A DNA stretch of 64,000 nucleotides from Ostrinia nubilalis (GCF_963855985.1 NC_087093.1:16073001-16137000); one strand, 5' to 3'. Positions 24,192 through 37,500 are shown, numbered from the stretch's first letter. The notes: a model not told the origin generated them from the letters alone. Numbers and translations: made by a program.

Positions 24192-24687
24192 CATTTAGTA
24201 CTCCTTTTGCTTTATGTGACAATGCAACCATATTCGCGTGAATAATAGAAAACATCGAATTGATTCGTTGGTACGAGTATGATCCGGTTATGATTTTCAG
24301 TCGGTCGGTCAGTGTGGTGTATCAGTTCCGGTTTGATAAATTATGGATTTTAGAAGAATAAAATGGATAGTGTTGAAATAAACTCAATGAATGTATTTAA
24401 TGTTACTATGTTTTTATACATGGAGAGGTGGTAGAATATGTTTATGTACTACTTTTTATTCTACATATAGCTAAACACAGCATTTATTCACATTACGTAT
24501 TATTTTAAAAAGGTTATAATCACAGTTTTAATATTGGGAGGCAAGAATTAATCCCAATTTTTACGAAATTAGCTTATTGCTCCATCCGTTCGTTTCAGTC
24601 ATGGCAATGTATTCATACAAACTTTGAATCCCCATTTCAAAGGGTAAATTTTAGAATAGTAGAATAGTTCTATACTAATATTACAAA

Positions 24688-25302
24688 CTAGCGGCCGCCC
24701 GCGACTTCGTACGCGTGGATCCCGTTTTACCCCCTTCATCTATCTTACGCGGTTTAGATTTTTTCATACAATTTTTTTCCCGCTAACTCCCGTTCCCGTT
24801 GGAATTTTGCAATATCCTGTTGTAACTAAGCTTTAAATTTACTAAGGTACCTGCATGCCAAATTTCAAGCGTCTATCTTACGTGGCTTAGATTTTTTCAT
24901 ACAAATGTTTTTTCTCGCTAATTCCCGTTCCCGTAGGAATTTTGCAATATCCTATTATAACTAAGCTCTAAGTTTACTAAGGTACCTGCTTGCCAAATTT
25001 CAAGCGTCTAACTTGAGCGGTTTAGATTTTTCATACAAAAGGATTTTCCCGCTAATGCCCGTTCCCGTGGGAATTCCTAAGTATCCTATAACCTGCCCAG
25101 GAGTATGAAGAATAATTGTACCAAGTTTCGTTAAAATCCGTCGAGTAGTTTTTGTTTCTATAAGGAACATACAGACAGACAGACAAAAATTTTGCTGATT
25201 GCATTTTTGGCATCAGTATCGATCACTAATCACCCCCTGATAGTTATTTTGAAAATATATTTCATGTACAGAATTGACCTCTCTACAGATTTATTATAAG
25301 TA
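24688..25302 (-). mobile_element. Helitron H3 with three internal ~134-bp modules
   Basis: Read on the minus strand, it ends GGCGGCCGCTAG at 24688. The interior has three direct copies of a module (TTTTTCCCGCTAA-type start, then TTTGCAATATCC, ACTAAGCT and GGTACCTGC) beginning near 24763, 24896 and 25034. The other terminus, ACTTATAATAAATCTGTAG, abuts the next copy head to tail. Confidence 0.75.
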
Positions 25303-26347
25303 CTAGCGGCCGCCCGCGACTTCGTACGCGTGGATCCCATTTTACCCCCTTCATCTATCTTACGCGGTTTAGATTTTTTCATACAAATGTTTTTTCCCGC
25401 TAACTCCCGTTCCCGTTGGAATTTCGCAATATCCTGTTGTAACTAAGCTTTAAGTTTACTAAGAGACCTTCATGCCAAATTTCAAGCGTCTAACTTAAGC
25501 GGTTTAGTTTTTTCATACAAAAGATTTTTCCCGGTAATTCCTGTTTCTGTGGGAATTTCGCGAATTCTTTTCTTAGTGCACCTCTACGGTACCTAAGCTA
25601 CGTCCCTTATAAATTTCAAGTGCCTACATTTAGCCGTTTAGGCTGTGCGTGGGTATGTCAGTGAGTCAGTCATACAAAAGGAATTTCCCGCTAATTCCAG
25701 TTCCCGTGGGAACTTTGCAATATCCTGTTGTAACTAAGCTTTAAGTTTACTAAGGTACCTGCATGCCAAATTTTAAGCGTCTAACTTACGCAGTTTAGAT
25801 ATTTTCATACAAATGTTTTTTCCCGCTAACTCCTGTTCCCGTGAGAATTTTGCAATATCCTGTTGTTACTAAGCTTTAAATTTACTAAGGTACCTGCATG
25901 CAAAATTTCAAGCGTCTATGTTACGTGGCTTAGATTTTTTCATACAAATGTTTTTTCTCGCTAATTCCCGTTCCCGTAGGAATTTTGCAATATCCTGTTA
26001 TAACTAAGCTTTAAGTTTACTAAGGTACCTGCTTGCCAAATTTCAAGCGTCTAACTTAAGCGGTTTAGATTTTTCATATAAAAGGATTTTCCCGCTAATG
26101 CCCGTTCCCGTGGGAATTCCTAAGTATCCTATAACCTGCCCAGGAGTATGAAGAATAATTGTACCAAGTTTCGTTAAAATCCGTCGAGTAGTTTTTGTTT
26201 CTATAAGGAACATACAGACAGACAGACAGACAAAAATTTTACTGATTGCATTTTTGGCATCAGTATCGATCACTAATCACCCCCTGATAGTTATTTTGAA
26301 AATATATTTCATGTACAGAATTGACCTCTCTACAGATTTATTATAAG
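25303..26347 (-). mobile_element. Helitron H4 with six internal modules, tandem to H3
   Basis: Same orientation and same two termini as H3, starting immediately at its end. There are six module copies near 25379, 25516, 25669, 25806, 25942 and 26076, so it is an expanded version of H3. One module is degenerate with extra sequence (25610-25670). Confidence 0.75.
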
Positions 26348-26566
26348 TATAGAAGATAGATGCGAAAGTAACTCTGTCTGTCTGTCTCGCTTTCACGCCT
26401 AAACCACTGAACCGATTTTGATGAAATTTGACATAGAGATAGTTTGAGTCCCGGGAAAGGACATAGGATAGTTTTTATCCCGGTACTTGAAACAGGAACG
26501 CGCGCGATAATGTTTTTCTGTGACAGACAAAATTCCACGCTAGTGAAGCCGCGGGCGGAAAGCTAT
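26348..26566 (+). mobile_element. Helitron-like fragment H5
   Basis: Contains the common block CTGAACCGATTTTGATGAAA and ends with the GTGAAGCCGCGGGCGGAAAG hairpin region. The final CTAG is mutated to CTAT. It abuts H4. Confidence 0.6.
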
Positions 26567-26914
26567 TATCTATAATTCCAAAACCAAAAATATAGATTCT
26601 CTTAGTATGCTCAGTTCAGCACAATGGGTACACAGTAATCGGCAGTTCGGGCCAATGTTTGCGGAACCTGATTGGCCTCGCAATGCCAATACCCAGGAAG
26701 CTATGCCATATTTGGGATGATGTTGAGTACAATTAAGGTTCAATTTAACATAATTTGTCAAGGGAAACCAGATTACATATTGCTTACTGGATTAGGTATT
26801 TATTCATGAGAACAAATTCTTCTAACCATCTTCTTGAATCAACTTTAGCATAATAACAATGGCATCTTATCCAAAAGAGAATAACAGTCATACGTTGCGT
26901 ATAGGCGTTACGCA

Positions 26915-27055
26915 ACGTGGACAAGGTGAACTGACGACCTCATAAAGATAGCAGGAAGGCGCTGGATGCTGGCCGCTCCCAACTGGTCATTATGGAAATC
27001 ATTGGGGGAGGCCTATATGCAGCAGTAGAGGTTATTTGACTGAATGAACGAACGA
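26915..27055 (+). mobile_element. RTE-like LINE 3' fragment
   Basis: GACGACCTCATAAAGATAGC, GCGCTGGATGC and TTATGGAAATCATTGGGGGA in order, ending in GAACGAACGA. Truncated. Confidence 0.6.
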
Positions 27056-27447
27056 CTGAAAGTTGTTCTTTATTAGATTAACCAGGGAATCTAAGAGCTC
27101 ATCAAACCTCTTTAAAGTTTAATATGTGTGATTGGAAATACCAATTTAGCTGAAAACAAATACAGAAGGAAATACAGGGTATTGTGGCATGCAGTTTTAC
27201 AATATCAAAGTCATAGAATTTTGTGGATTTATTCACGTCAATTAGTCACATTAATCAGCAAGATTATCCCAGCTATAGTATGGTTATAGTCGAATGCAGA
27301 ATGGATGTTATTGCTACTACATCACTTTCGCAAATGCCAGACAATATTGACTGAGACTGATTGGCGCGGCGTGCATTCGCCGAAACGTTGCGTTAATTTT
27401 GATTCCGATGAAATAGTGTCTAAGATTGATTGATGCCAAGGTTACTA

Positions 27448-28548
27448 GTGTGAGTCACGTTAAAGTGTACATATGAAAATAGATGAAACTAAACCTATTT
27501 TTATCGACACAAAAGAGGTCAAAAAATGTTTAAGATTTTTTTTTTAATTTTTTATAGAATTTTTTTTCTTCCAATTACTTATTGTAAAGAAAACGTAATA
27601 ACTTTTAAACTAAGCGGTATATCCTGATAAAATAAAAACAGTAATAATGCTAAATAACAGGCAATACTAAAAAAATACATAAAATACACAAAAAAGCCCA
27701 ACAAATAATAAAAAAATGATACTTTTTGAAAAAAATCCGCTTAAAAATTCGTGTTTTTTTGGTTATTTGATAAATTTCTCCAAAAAATGCCCCTATAACC
27801 GGTGGTTTTTATTACTTTGTATTATTCTCTATCGTATTACCATCGTAAAACCAAAAATCGCATGTCGCTATCCCTATCAAAACGTTTGCAATGATCGTTT
27901 GAACTAAGCCTCTCCGGGCGCGCCATTCAACGCTTCGTTAACAACAAAACTGAAAATGGCTCTAGATTTGTAATTTTAATAAAGACAAGTTAGATTTCAA
28001 ATAAAAACAAAATATTTCGAAGTAAAATAAGCATTTTAGTTAAAATTAAAATTGTCTCTACCTGTAGCGGAGAATAATGTTGTGGCAGGCCTTTGTTCAA
28101 ACGATCATAGCAAATGTTGTGATAGGGATAGAGACATGCGATTTTTGGTTTTACAAAGATAATACGATAAAGAATAAACAAAGTAATAAAAACCACCTGT
28201 TATAGGGGCATTTTTTGGAGAAATTTATCAAATAACCAAAAAAATACGAATTTTTAAGCAGATTTTTTTCAAAAAGTATCATTTTTTATTATTTGATGGC
28301 ATTTTTTGTGTATTTTGTGTATTTTTTTAGTATCGCCTGTTATTAAGCATTATTACTGTTTTTATTTTATCAGGATATACCGCTTAGTTTAAAAGTTATT
28401 ACGTTTTCTTTACAATAAGTAATTGGAAGAAAAAAAATTCTATAAAAAATTTAAAAAAAATCTTAAACATTTTTTGACCTCTTTTTTATCGATAAAAATA
28501 GGTCTAGTTTCATCTATTTTCATATGTACACTTTAACGTGACTCACAC
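27448..28548. mobile_element. 1.1-kb near-perfect palindrome (foldback)
   Basis: GTGTGAGTCACGTTAAAGTG at 27448 is mirrored at the right end, and the two arms pair for roughly 450 bp each (for example the CAAACGATCATAGCAAA block near the loop). The loop is about 27905-28080. The short open frames in the two arms are reflections of one another, not genes. Confidence 0.85.
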
Positions 28549-28672
28549 TGTATAGCAGAAGCTTGTGGTATATTAGATAGATATAATATAATACACAAGT
28601 AGGTAATCAGTGTTTATATGGCAAACAGTGATTCTAACATTATTGGTATACAGGCCATTTTCAGGACACTTA

Positions 28673-28818
28673 CGCCCGTATTCACAAACATCACTATGAG
28701 GTCTCACAGTGCGCGTGAACGTACAGGGTCACATACAAATCAATCACAGAGCTCTATTCAACGCTCTGCGATGGATTTGCTGCTTCACTTAAGCAAGCAT
28801 CGTTTGTAAATACGGGTG
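28673..28818. repeat. MITE with CGCCCGTATTCACAAAC ends and TTA duplication
   Basis: Inverted ends CGCCCGTATTCACAAAC and near-complement, flanked by TTA on both sides (28670-28672 and 28819-28821), a 3-bp duplication as in PIF/Harbinger elements. Degraded relatives lie at 9597-9741, 35305-35383, 51217-51290, 57262-57438 and 61763-61890. Confidence 0.8.
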
Positions 28819-29202
28819 TTATACACGTCAAAAATATGTTTTACCCTATCACCACTTTGAGACGACATTGTCGGCTGGTGTTGAGAAAAAGTGGGGGAAG
28901 ATTAAAATTTTGTATGCTACCTGCCTACTTTAAAAGCTCTATGCTACGTTTTACGAAACTCTACTTAAAAAAGCTAATGCAGCCAATAAAACAATAATTA
29001 AATCGTTGTTATCGTGATATTTACTATAGCCAGTAGTAAGGAATACATCTACACGAAGGAATACATTTTTCAGCGCATTTTCCATTTTTTTTTGACAGCA
29101 TCTGCAGTAGAATGTGTCACTTGTGATTTGAGTGACTTCCAAGTATTCTCGTGATATAAGACTCGTGAAATATAATACTATTTCGTACCAAACTGTCTAC
29201 AG

Positions 29203-29449
29203 CAGGGGTGTCCAACCTAGATGGGACCCAGGGCCAATAAAAATGACTAAATACATTGGTGGGCCGCTAAATATAGGTATTTATAGAAATAAAATAGTGT
29301 TGTGTGCGACGTGATCGAACATACCCATAACATTTGAATTTCGTCGCGATAAAAATAATTTGCCCATTAATGTATTTATACAAAGAAGATAAAAAAGATT
29401 CTACGGGCCGCAATAATCCAAACCGCGCGCCATGGTTTGGACAGCCCTG
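29203..29449. repeat. hAT-type MITE with 8-bp target duplication
   Basis: Ends CAGGGGTGTCCAACC and CAGGGCTGTCCAAACC (inverted). Flanks GTCTACAG and GTTTACAG differ by one base. GGGCCGC blocks lie near both ends. No coding sequence. Confidence 0.8.
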
Positions 29450-29617
29450 GTTTACAGCATAGTCGAAAGGGTAAAGTCTATGTAGAAAATTCGAAAATAC
29501 TTATGTCATTGACGCAAATATCATTTTCGCTACATATGTATATGTATAATCGTTTGAGTATACGTATTTAAATAAATAAATTACCTAACCACTGCATTGT
29601 AACAACAAAAAGAATAG

Positions 29618-29737
29618 GGCTTGGTTGCACCATCTTACTTTGACTGTAACGAACGTCAAAAATCTGTCAAACTCCATACAAAAATCACCGGTTATCGTTA
29701 TAGTTACGTTTAAAGTTTGGTGGTGCAACTCAGCCTA
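29618..29737. repeat. MITE family D, copy 2
   Basis: Termini GGCTTGGTTGCACCATCTTA and the complement TGGTGCAACTCAGCC, with an internal ACCGGTTATCGTTATAG. Confidence 0.75.
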
Positions 29738-31140
29738 GGTATATCAAACAAAAGTGCTTTGAACGTATAGGTACGTATACGAATCGTATAATCGAAAATA
29801 CGTAGGCTGTAACTGAATAGTAAAATTATTATAAAACCAACATGGATTTGGCTGGCTATCAAGGCTTCCGATAAGCATCGTAGGCCGCATACAGCGTCGC
29901 GCCGTAAGCGACGTCACTGATAATGTTGTGGGCTCTTTCAGACGATGACGTCAGCGTATGACGTAGATAGGAACGAACTGACGTCATACGCCACGTATAG
30001 CGTTTAATAAGAGACCGTGGCCTCAACAAACCACGAACAAACTTTATTTATTTAATTGATCACCATCAAGGTTACATTGTAGCGTTCACAAGAAACTTTC
30101 ACACAATTATCTCTGTATTTTGTGCCGGCCGGCTACACGTTCTCATAATATCAAATATCATCAAAAGTATGTGACTGAGCTGAACAGAATCACAATCACA
30201 GTGCATCAGTAAACGCCTGTGACCTGGAAAACCCAAGTAAGATCTTTCCATACCATTTCCTCTGAATTGATTGTGCTCGTAATGTGTAATTAATTCTCCA
30301 TAGCCCGTTTTGCAGCAATAATTTGCTTAAGCTTTGTATTGTATGAATTTGTATTTGTTTTTGTATATTTCACTCAAGGGTAGCATAAAAACCCTAACAT
30401 TTGTTGGTCACAACACAACACTTTCAAGTCCTGTGAAATATTCATAGAGCCAAATATGAGATTGCGTCAATAATATTGACTCAATTGGAACAAATTGCAT
30501 TAATTCGAAGCATTCCCATGAAGCGAAGACAGAAGCGGAAGTGGATTAAGCGCGAGCTTAAAGTTTCCCGGCCGTAAGCAAACAGAATTAGAGCTTTCAT
30601 TCAGAGCTGGAAACTTCGCGATACACTTGTTTTAGATCTAGTTAGCGTTTGGTAGTGTTGAATGTACTCGTTGTAGCAGACAAAATTTTATTCTAGGTGT
30701 ATGCGCTATAGTTATTTCCTATGTACCTACCTAACATATGATTATTAAATCTAAGAAGACATTGTTTTGCTCTTTATTTTTTCCAGACTTATACCGATAG
30801 AAGATATTATAGTGAATTACTTCGTTTTTTTACAAGCTTTATATTGACTTCACTTGTTAGTATGTGTGGGACAAATCTTGCAACTGAATTTAAGACCAGT
30901 TCTCCTCAACCGATTGAGCTGAAATTTGGTAGGTATGCTTATGTAAGTACGATGACAAGCAATGTTATGGTACCATTGAGCTGGTCTGATAATGGAGTCA
31001 GAAGGTGGCCATAAGAACTCCTAAACGAAACGGCGGAAACTTATCAAGTTTGGGTTCGTTGGATTCGTCTTTCCGAGCACTTTGGTGCTAAATGATTCTA
31101 ACTCTGAGATTGAGATACAACTAAAAAGTGTAAAATAAAA
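29738..31140. other. Intergenic, no gene seen
   Basis: AT-rich sequence with no coding similarity I can recognise. A local inverted pair around 29890-30000 (GACGATGACGTCAGCGTATG region) is the only structure noted. Confidence 0.4.
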
Positions 31141-31398
31141 ATTATAATAAAAAAAATCTTTTTTAAAACAAGCTTTATTCTGAAATACAGTTGTACCAAA
31201 ACGAAAAAAATAATTGTATGCAAAGTTCAAATAATTTCGAAAGCTTGTAGCGCAAACAGAAAAAAGAGGAATACATTCCATGCGCGATACAAGCTTTCGA
31301 AATAATTTGAACTTTGCATACAATTATTTTTTTCGTTTTGGTACAACTGTATTTCAGAAAAAGCTTGTTTTAAAAAATGTTTTTTTTTTATTATAATT
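31141..31398. repeat. 258-bp palindrome
   Basis: Arms pair along ACAAGCTTT, GAAATACAGTTGTACCAAAA and TTCAAATAATTTCGAAAGCT around a short loop near 31245-31280. Very AT-rich outer ends. Confidence 0.8.
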
Positions 31399-32511
31399 TT
31401 CTCAGTCAGTTCACTACACTGCAAAGAATAACGAAGATACTTAAAAAAACTCTAGAAATTGTAAACACAAGGCAGTCCAGTATTTTTAAATAAAAACTTT
31501 TTTTTGCAAAAATCTTTAGAAATCCCTTTAAATCAATGCTGAGCTTTGCCGAAAAATACAAATTAAAGCATAACAGATACCTATCGTTAACCAAAAAAAT
31601 GCTTTATCCTAATTGGAGTACTAAAGAGAAAATTATCGCATCCATTACAAAAAGGCCTTCAAAGTACCCTATTTGCAAGGTGGCTTTGCACTGCGGGCCA
31701 CAGTAAGGGCCGCTTATATTCTTACGGATAATTTCTTTGGAAGCCCTCTGTATTTTTCTCCCCAATTATCTTTTAGAGTGTATGGATCTACCTGAGGCAT
31801 TTCAACAAAGTGGATTACACATTTTCATGTCTACATGTACTTGTAAATACGATAATACGTTCATAGCTCTTTGTAAGGTAAAACGGTCTTTATATTCTGA
31901 ATTTCAGCATGTTCCTATTTGTCTGTCTGCTGAAATAATATCTGATATTATCTGAATACTTGTTACTTATTTATGTTCAGCAAAGTTTTGTAAAATTGTC
32001 AGTACTACGTTGCCAAGAGCACTTCCGTTTAGTGACGACATTGTTATGTATGCAGTTCAAATGATTTATATGTTACTGTAAAAGCTCGAACTATGGTTAA
32101 TGTTAAGATTAAAGTGTAAGTCTTAAGATTTACCGATATGAGTTGGTATATGTAAGTATTTCTGAAAATACGACGATTTTTTCGAGCTTTTACCATTCGA
32201 ATTCAGTATATGCTAGGTTTTACCTCTGTCAGCTGGTAGATGTTGGTTTTAGAAATAAAACAATGAGTAATTCTTAATTACTTACTTTCATCAACTATTA
32301 GACAAAACAGGTAGGTACATAGTATTATAAAGGTATCATATGATAGTAATAAGTACAAATTAATACCAACTCATTTAAATTATTTGCAATCATTTCTTTT
32401 TCTTGTGTTTTGGTGTTCACAATTTTACTGTTTCCTTTTTTTTATTCCTTCTGACTCATTACCAACGATGTTGTTTTCGTAAAAGTTTACAGAATTTTAA
32501 TTAGTAAGATT

Positions 32512-32590
32512 ACAACAAAAATGATAATACCATGGAGTCCTTGGTATTATCATTTTTGTTATTTCGTCCATGGCATGGACGAAATGTGAA
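32512..32590. repeat. Two adjacent perfect hairpins
   Basis: AACAAAAATGATAATACCA folds on TGGTATTATCATTTTTGTT, and directly beside it ATTTCGTCCATG folds on CATGGACGAAAT. They lie inside the 32067-33260 element. Confidence 0.75.
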
Positions 32591-32693
32591 GTGGAAAAAA
32601 TCGGAATTATTATAACCCAGCATTGATAGTAGCGCATACCTGTAAATATCATATCTAGCCTATCTAGGACATTGAAATTTTGTACTGCATGCA

Positions 32694-32884
32694 TCCTACT
32701 AATATTATAAACGCGAAAGTTTGTGTAGATGTTTGTTACTCTTTCAAGCAAAAACTGCTCAACTGATTTTGATGAAACTTTACAGTATTATTGTTTATAA
32801 CCCAGAATAACATAATAGGCTATAATTTATGGCGATCTGTGACAAATTAAATTTCACGCGGGTGAAGCCGCGGGCAAAAGCTAG
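32694..32884 (+). mobile_element. Non-autonomous Helitron H6 (nested)
   Basis: 5' TCCTACTAATATTATAAACG; 3' hairpin CGCGGGTGAAGCCGCG then GGCAAAAGCTAG|T. Inserted A|T as Helitrons do. The same subfamily occurs at 40056-40256 and 58230-58432. Confidence 0.85.
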
Positions 32885-34050
32885 TATTTTATATGACATG
32901 ATCTTACGTTGCTAAAGAAAAACAAGGCAGTGACATCATGGTTTGTTTAATTGTATTAAAATGAAAGTGATGCCGTGGTCTTTCTTTTTAGTTCTTAAAT
33001 TGTTCGTACATTTAAACAATATAAAAAGGCTGCGCTCGTGTAATGCGTAGATAAGACCGACTGTTACCTGTCAAAAATGCTTGTTGTTTTTCAACATTTA
33101 CCGTGCCATTAATGTAAATCCTAAGATTTACCAAAGAAATGGTGGTAAGAGTTCGAATCGCAAACCTTTTGGGACATTTACCATTAGGAATTGGTAGATC
33201 TTAGGTTTTACTGGAATATCTTAGGATTTACTGCAATTCGAGCTTTTACAGTAACATATATACTGAAATAGACATGCTCATGAAACAACGTGTAAACTTT
33301 GGCCAAAAATCTGCATTTTTAATAAGAATCTTACTTCGTCTTAATGTATTGCGTTCTCATCTGGGAAAACCGTCTCGTCACATGCACTTAGCTTAAAGAA
33401 GCATAAAATTCATTGGTAAGAAAATGCTAGTTTATTGTAAACTTGACTATTCAAATTAACGTCTTAAAATCCCATATCTCGTTATTTTATTGAATCTGCA
33501 AAATTGAAACGAGAATTTCACAATCTTAAACTGTTAATTAATGTAGAGACATACTTTTTTTATGTGACAGGATTCAAACAACCAGATGGATCACCTGATG
33601 GTAAGTGATTACCGTCGCCCATAGACACCCGTAGACCCAGTACTGTGGTATTAACTTTAATTATTGGTCCTCATAACAATTTTTTCACCAAGTGCTTTTC
33701 CATATCAGTCAAAGAGTGCATTATCCAGCAAGGCAACGTCAGTGTCCCTAATTTCTAAAGCTTTCAAGGCCTAAGTGAATAAGTACATTCTGTCTGAGCA
33801 CTTCTCTGCATGCACTTTTGTAGGTTAAGTAAGATCATTCCACAAATTAAAATTATCGTAATAGAGCACACCTCTAAGCAAGCCTAGTTACATGCCGAAT
33901 GTAGACTATTTTTCACAGGCACAATGCCAGATTTGAAATAGATCACCGAGTGGGAACTGTCCATTCAGAACTAACTAGCTAGAGACTAGCTAGAGTCTAC
34001 CACGTAGCATTTCAATAAACGAAGTAGCTCTATGTCCATGCGGCAACTAA

Positions 34051-35047
34051 CAGAGTGGTTCACAACCTTTCCTGGACCAGGGACCACTCTCATATTATCT
34101 TTTTTATTTTTTTATTTTTTTTGACCCGGCGAACTTTGTTCCGCCTTAATGGCAATAAATAAGCAGACTTTTTTTATTTCAAACGTGATAAAAAGTATCC
34201 TATGTCCTTCTCCTGGCTCTAAATTACCTCCCTGACAAACGGGTGACTTTTGTCACAGTATGTCAACTACTAATTACTGTCATGGTGACAAAAGTTTCTG
34301 TGACTGACTGCACGGTAGTCAGTCACAGAAACTTGAATTTTGGGCACATTAGAATAATAATTTTTAACCAAGGTAGATAGAGTTAAAAACGGGATTATTT
34401 CCAATAAACAAAAATTGTCGACAATTATAGCAAGATTTTACAAAGTGTTATACCATTTTGGAATCCTTACTAAATGCGCCAAATTATGACGTCACTTGCC
34501 ACACTCGCGTAGTACAATTTTTTTTCAGTACAGTCAGTTTAAACTAGGCAAAATTTTTATTTTGATATATTTTTTGGGAATAATGTATTTCTTTCATCCA
34601 AGTTGGAGCAGCTGGTTTTGTTATTTTGATAACAATTTAGAAAAGCATTATTCAGGGTTACATAACAAAAAAAAAATTGGAAAAAGTGAAGATTTGTGGC
34701 AACACGAGTAAAAAGACCGTCACAGGGAGTAGAATTTTTTGATTTTTTTTAAATGCCTATTATTTTGACAAAATGCCACATAGATTTTTTTTTATATTTT
34801 TCTGATAACCAGCATAACTTGCCTCAACACCCAGTTCCGGCTTGACGTTACATTACGGGACACCCTGTATAAGATACCAAATAGTATGTGATTTTAAGGA
34901 ATTTATTTATTTATTTATTTAAAATTACTTAAACCCTCTCATCGCATGGTTGGTAGCGGCCTGTGATGCCGAACTAACGTTCGTGGACCATATTTTAACT
35001 CCTGTGGAACCACCGGTGGTCCGTGGACCACTGGTTGGGAACCCCTG
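34051..35047. mobile_element. hAT-like element, composite
   Basis: Left end CAGAGTGGTTCACAACC and right end (inverted) CAGGGGTTCCCAACC followed by GGTCCACGGACCACC-type sequence. A partial minus-strand Helitron (34121-34240), a perfect 18-bp hairpin (34288-34333) and a MITE terminus ACGGGACACCCTGTA near 34860 are nested inside. No clean target duplication was found. Confidence 0.5.
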
Positions 35048-36493
35048 AGGTAACTGAACGCAGACAATGCATGGTTTCTATTGTCTTGAATTATTTTTAG
35101 AACGCTGCGCTGCTTTTGTCGTGTAGAATAATGCGGTTCTTTTTGTTATGTTCCACGTATATGCATATTTATGTAGTCTGTGTACGAGTATATTTATGTA
35201 CCTACTCGTAAACAACGCAACACACTTGAGTGTACGGACTACGAACTCATAATAGTGTGTCTTTCCAACCAAATATTTGTGATCTTCGAAACAAAACTGA
35301 CTGACAGAGCTCTATCTATTCAACGCTGTGCGTTAGATTTGCTACTTCACTTAAGCAAGCATCGTTTGTGAATACGGGCGTGAGTCACATTATTTAAAAA
35401 TGTTTATAGACTAATATAATACTTGTAGTACAGTGCCTACACTACAGAATATATAAACTTCTATGTTCTATAAGTGGGCCATTCCAGTTTTTTCTTTCGT
35501 TAGACCGAGACGACAAAACCAGAAATGGGTGGCTGCAACTGGTGTCTACTGCACTTCCAAATCGTCAAATAAAAAAAGACTAATTAAAAATATTTTTGTC
35601 CTTAACAAGCCTTCCTAATGATATGTAGTAATATTATGTATTATTTGCTTAAGAGCAAAAATATTGTCACATGTCTCAATCTATTTACCTCACCTAGCAC
35701 TTCAAGACCAATACTTAAATCAACTAACCAGTCACAGCTCTGTCCCTTAGTTTAAATAAATACAAATAACGTCTTAGATACTTCCTCCTAACCGAATTTA
35801 ATTTAACCTTCAAAGGTTTTCATAACTCTGTCAGCACCTTTATCATGCGCATTGGCCCGTGAGATGGCGATAAGCTGTAACCTTTGTTAGCAAAGAGGCC
35901 TCGTAATAAGGGAGACTGAGGAAAGTAGTAACCATAGAGATCAAGAGAGATGCCCTGAGTTCGAAACCCAGTATCTCATTAGAAATTCACATACATAAAG
36001 TTATCAAATTAAAAACAATACGTCGCGAAGAGTGTGTAATGCACACATTGCATTGAATGCGGCTATTCGTTCGCATACTAGGTTGCAAGTAATGTACGAC
36101 CAGCACTACATACGCAGTGACGTGCGATTGAATGTGCTCATTATCCACTGCAGTATCAGTACTTAACGTTTGAATAATCTTAAGTACTACGCAAGCAATT
36201 TGTACTGTTTACACGTATAACGTCGCTGCTATCATCATTGCTGTCACGAGCAATGTGTTCTGTTTTTGGGCATATTGTTGCGACACTGGCCCCGCCTCCT
36301 TTTCACATCTCCATTTAGTTTCTGTGATCTGTGCTCTCAGCGTACGTGACAGTGTCTCGAGGTAGCAAACTCGTTGCTCTTTAGACGCTCTACATTTTGC
36401 TTGAAATTATCTCCTCGCTCACTATCGGGTGTCATACTTGCTATCGAACGTTGAAGTATCTATTGTCTAGATATCGACAACTATGCATCAACA

Positions 36494-36587
36494 GGTCGCT
36501 ACATCTACGGTACTCCATATTAAAAGTCATGAAATCAACGGGTCGCTACATCTACGGTACTCCATATTAAAAGTCATGAAATCAATC
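36494..36587. repeat. 47-bp tandem duplication
   Basis: GGTCGCTACATCTACGGTAC through AAATCAA occurs twice, beginning at 36494 and 36541. Confidence 0.85.
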
Positions 36588-37305
36588 GGTTGTTTGTATT
36601 TGAATCGAAAGGTATATTCAATTTAAATGATAAAATAATAATTATTTACTACCACCTATTTTACTTGCATTCTTATTTAAAATTATTCATGGAAAACATT
36701 GGTTTTAGGCTTTACTTGTTAACATTATCAAGTAATGAGTGCCATTACTGTGGCAGTACCTACTAAATGTATGGAAGCTAGTAACATTGAATTTTCGGAT
36801 ATTATCCAGTCTGTAACCTATTACTAATATCGTTTGAAAGAGCTCGTGAAGCACTTTCAGGATCAGTAATCAGTTTTTCGGTATCTTGTGTAGTTTAGAA
36901 ATAATCGAGTTAGATCACTTATCGTTTCCACCCTGTATAGGTACTTAATATTTGAAATGTATTACTAATTATTGCTATAAGAATTTTGACCGAATAAAAC
37001 TTTCAATTCTATTAGAACTTTAGACATTTCTCTCACTTTAAGCGGCATTGGATTTTTAATCGGATTTTGAAACTGTTACAGATATATTAAAGATGATCCC
37101 ATATTGCTGTCAACGGAACGGGGCAACAACGACTAGGCGCTGCGGAGACATTTGAGTACATACGCGTGCGTGTGTGTGACGAAGTCCTTGCGAGCAAACC
37201 CACGGAGTTGCGGGCGTACGTTAAAAAACCCATGCCAAAGCGGGAATACAAATAGATACAGCAACATTCATTGTAACGTACCTACTAATTTTATTATGGA
37301 GTACT

Positions 37306-37500
37306 GTAGATGTAGCGACCCGTTGATGCATAGTTGTCGATATCTAGACAATAAATACATCGACGTTCGATAACAAAACATTCATTGTAACGTACTAATT
37401 AATATAGAGTACCGTAGATGTAGCGACCCGTTGATGCATAGTTGTCAATATCTAGACAATAGATACTTCGACGTTCGATAGCAAGTATGACACCCCTCAC
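37306..37500. repeat. 108-bp tandem duplication
   Basis: GTAGATGTAGCGACCCGTTG through TCGACGTTCGATA occurs at 37306 and 37414. It is the inverted partner of the 36415-36600 segment. Confidence 0.8.

Larger units (their letters stand above)
32067..33260. mobile_element. 1.19-kb element with 24-bp perfect TIRs
   Basis: TATATGTTACTGTAAAAGCT (32067 onward) is exactly mirrored, over 24 bp, at 33237-33260. AAGATTTACC and GGTAAATC motifs recur near both ends in inverted orientation. A Helitron is nested at 32694-32884. No transposase frame. Confidence 0.7.

Noticed and set aside
24763..26200. Regular ~134-bp repeats resembling an array (CRISPR or satellite)
   Set aside because: The units are long and contiguous without unique spacers, and lie inside Helitron ends. 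The genome is eukaryotic.
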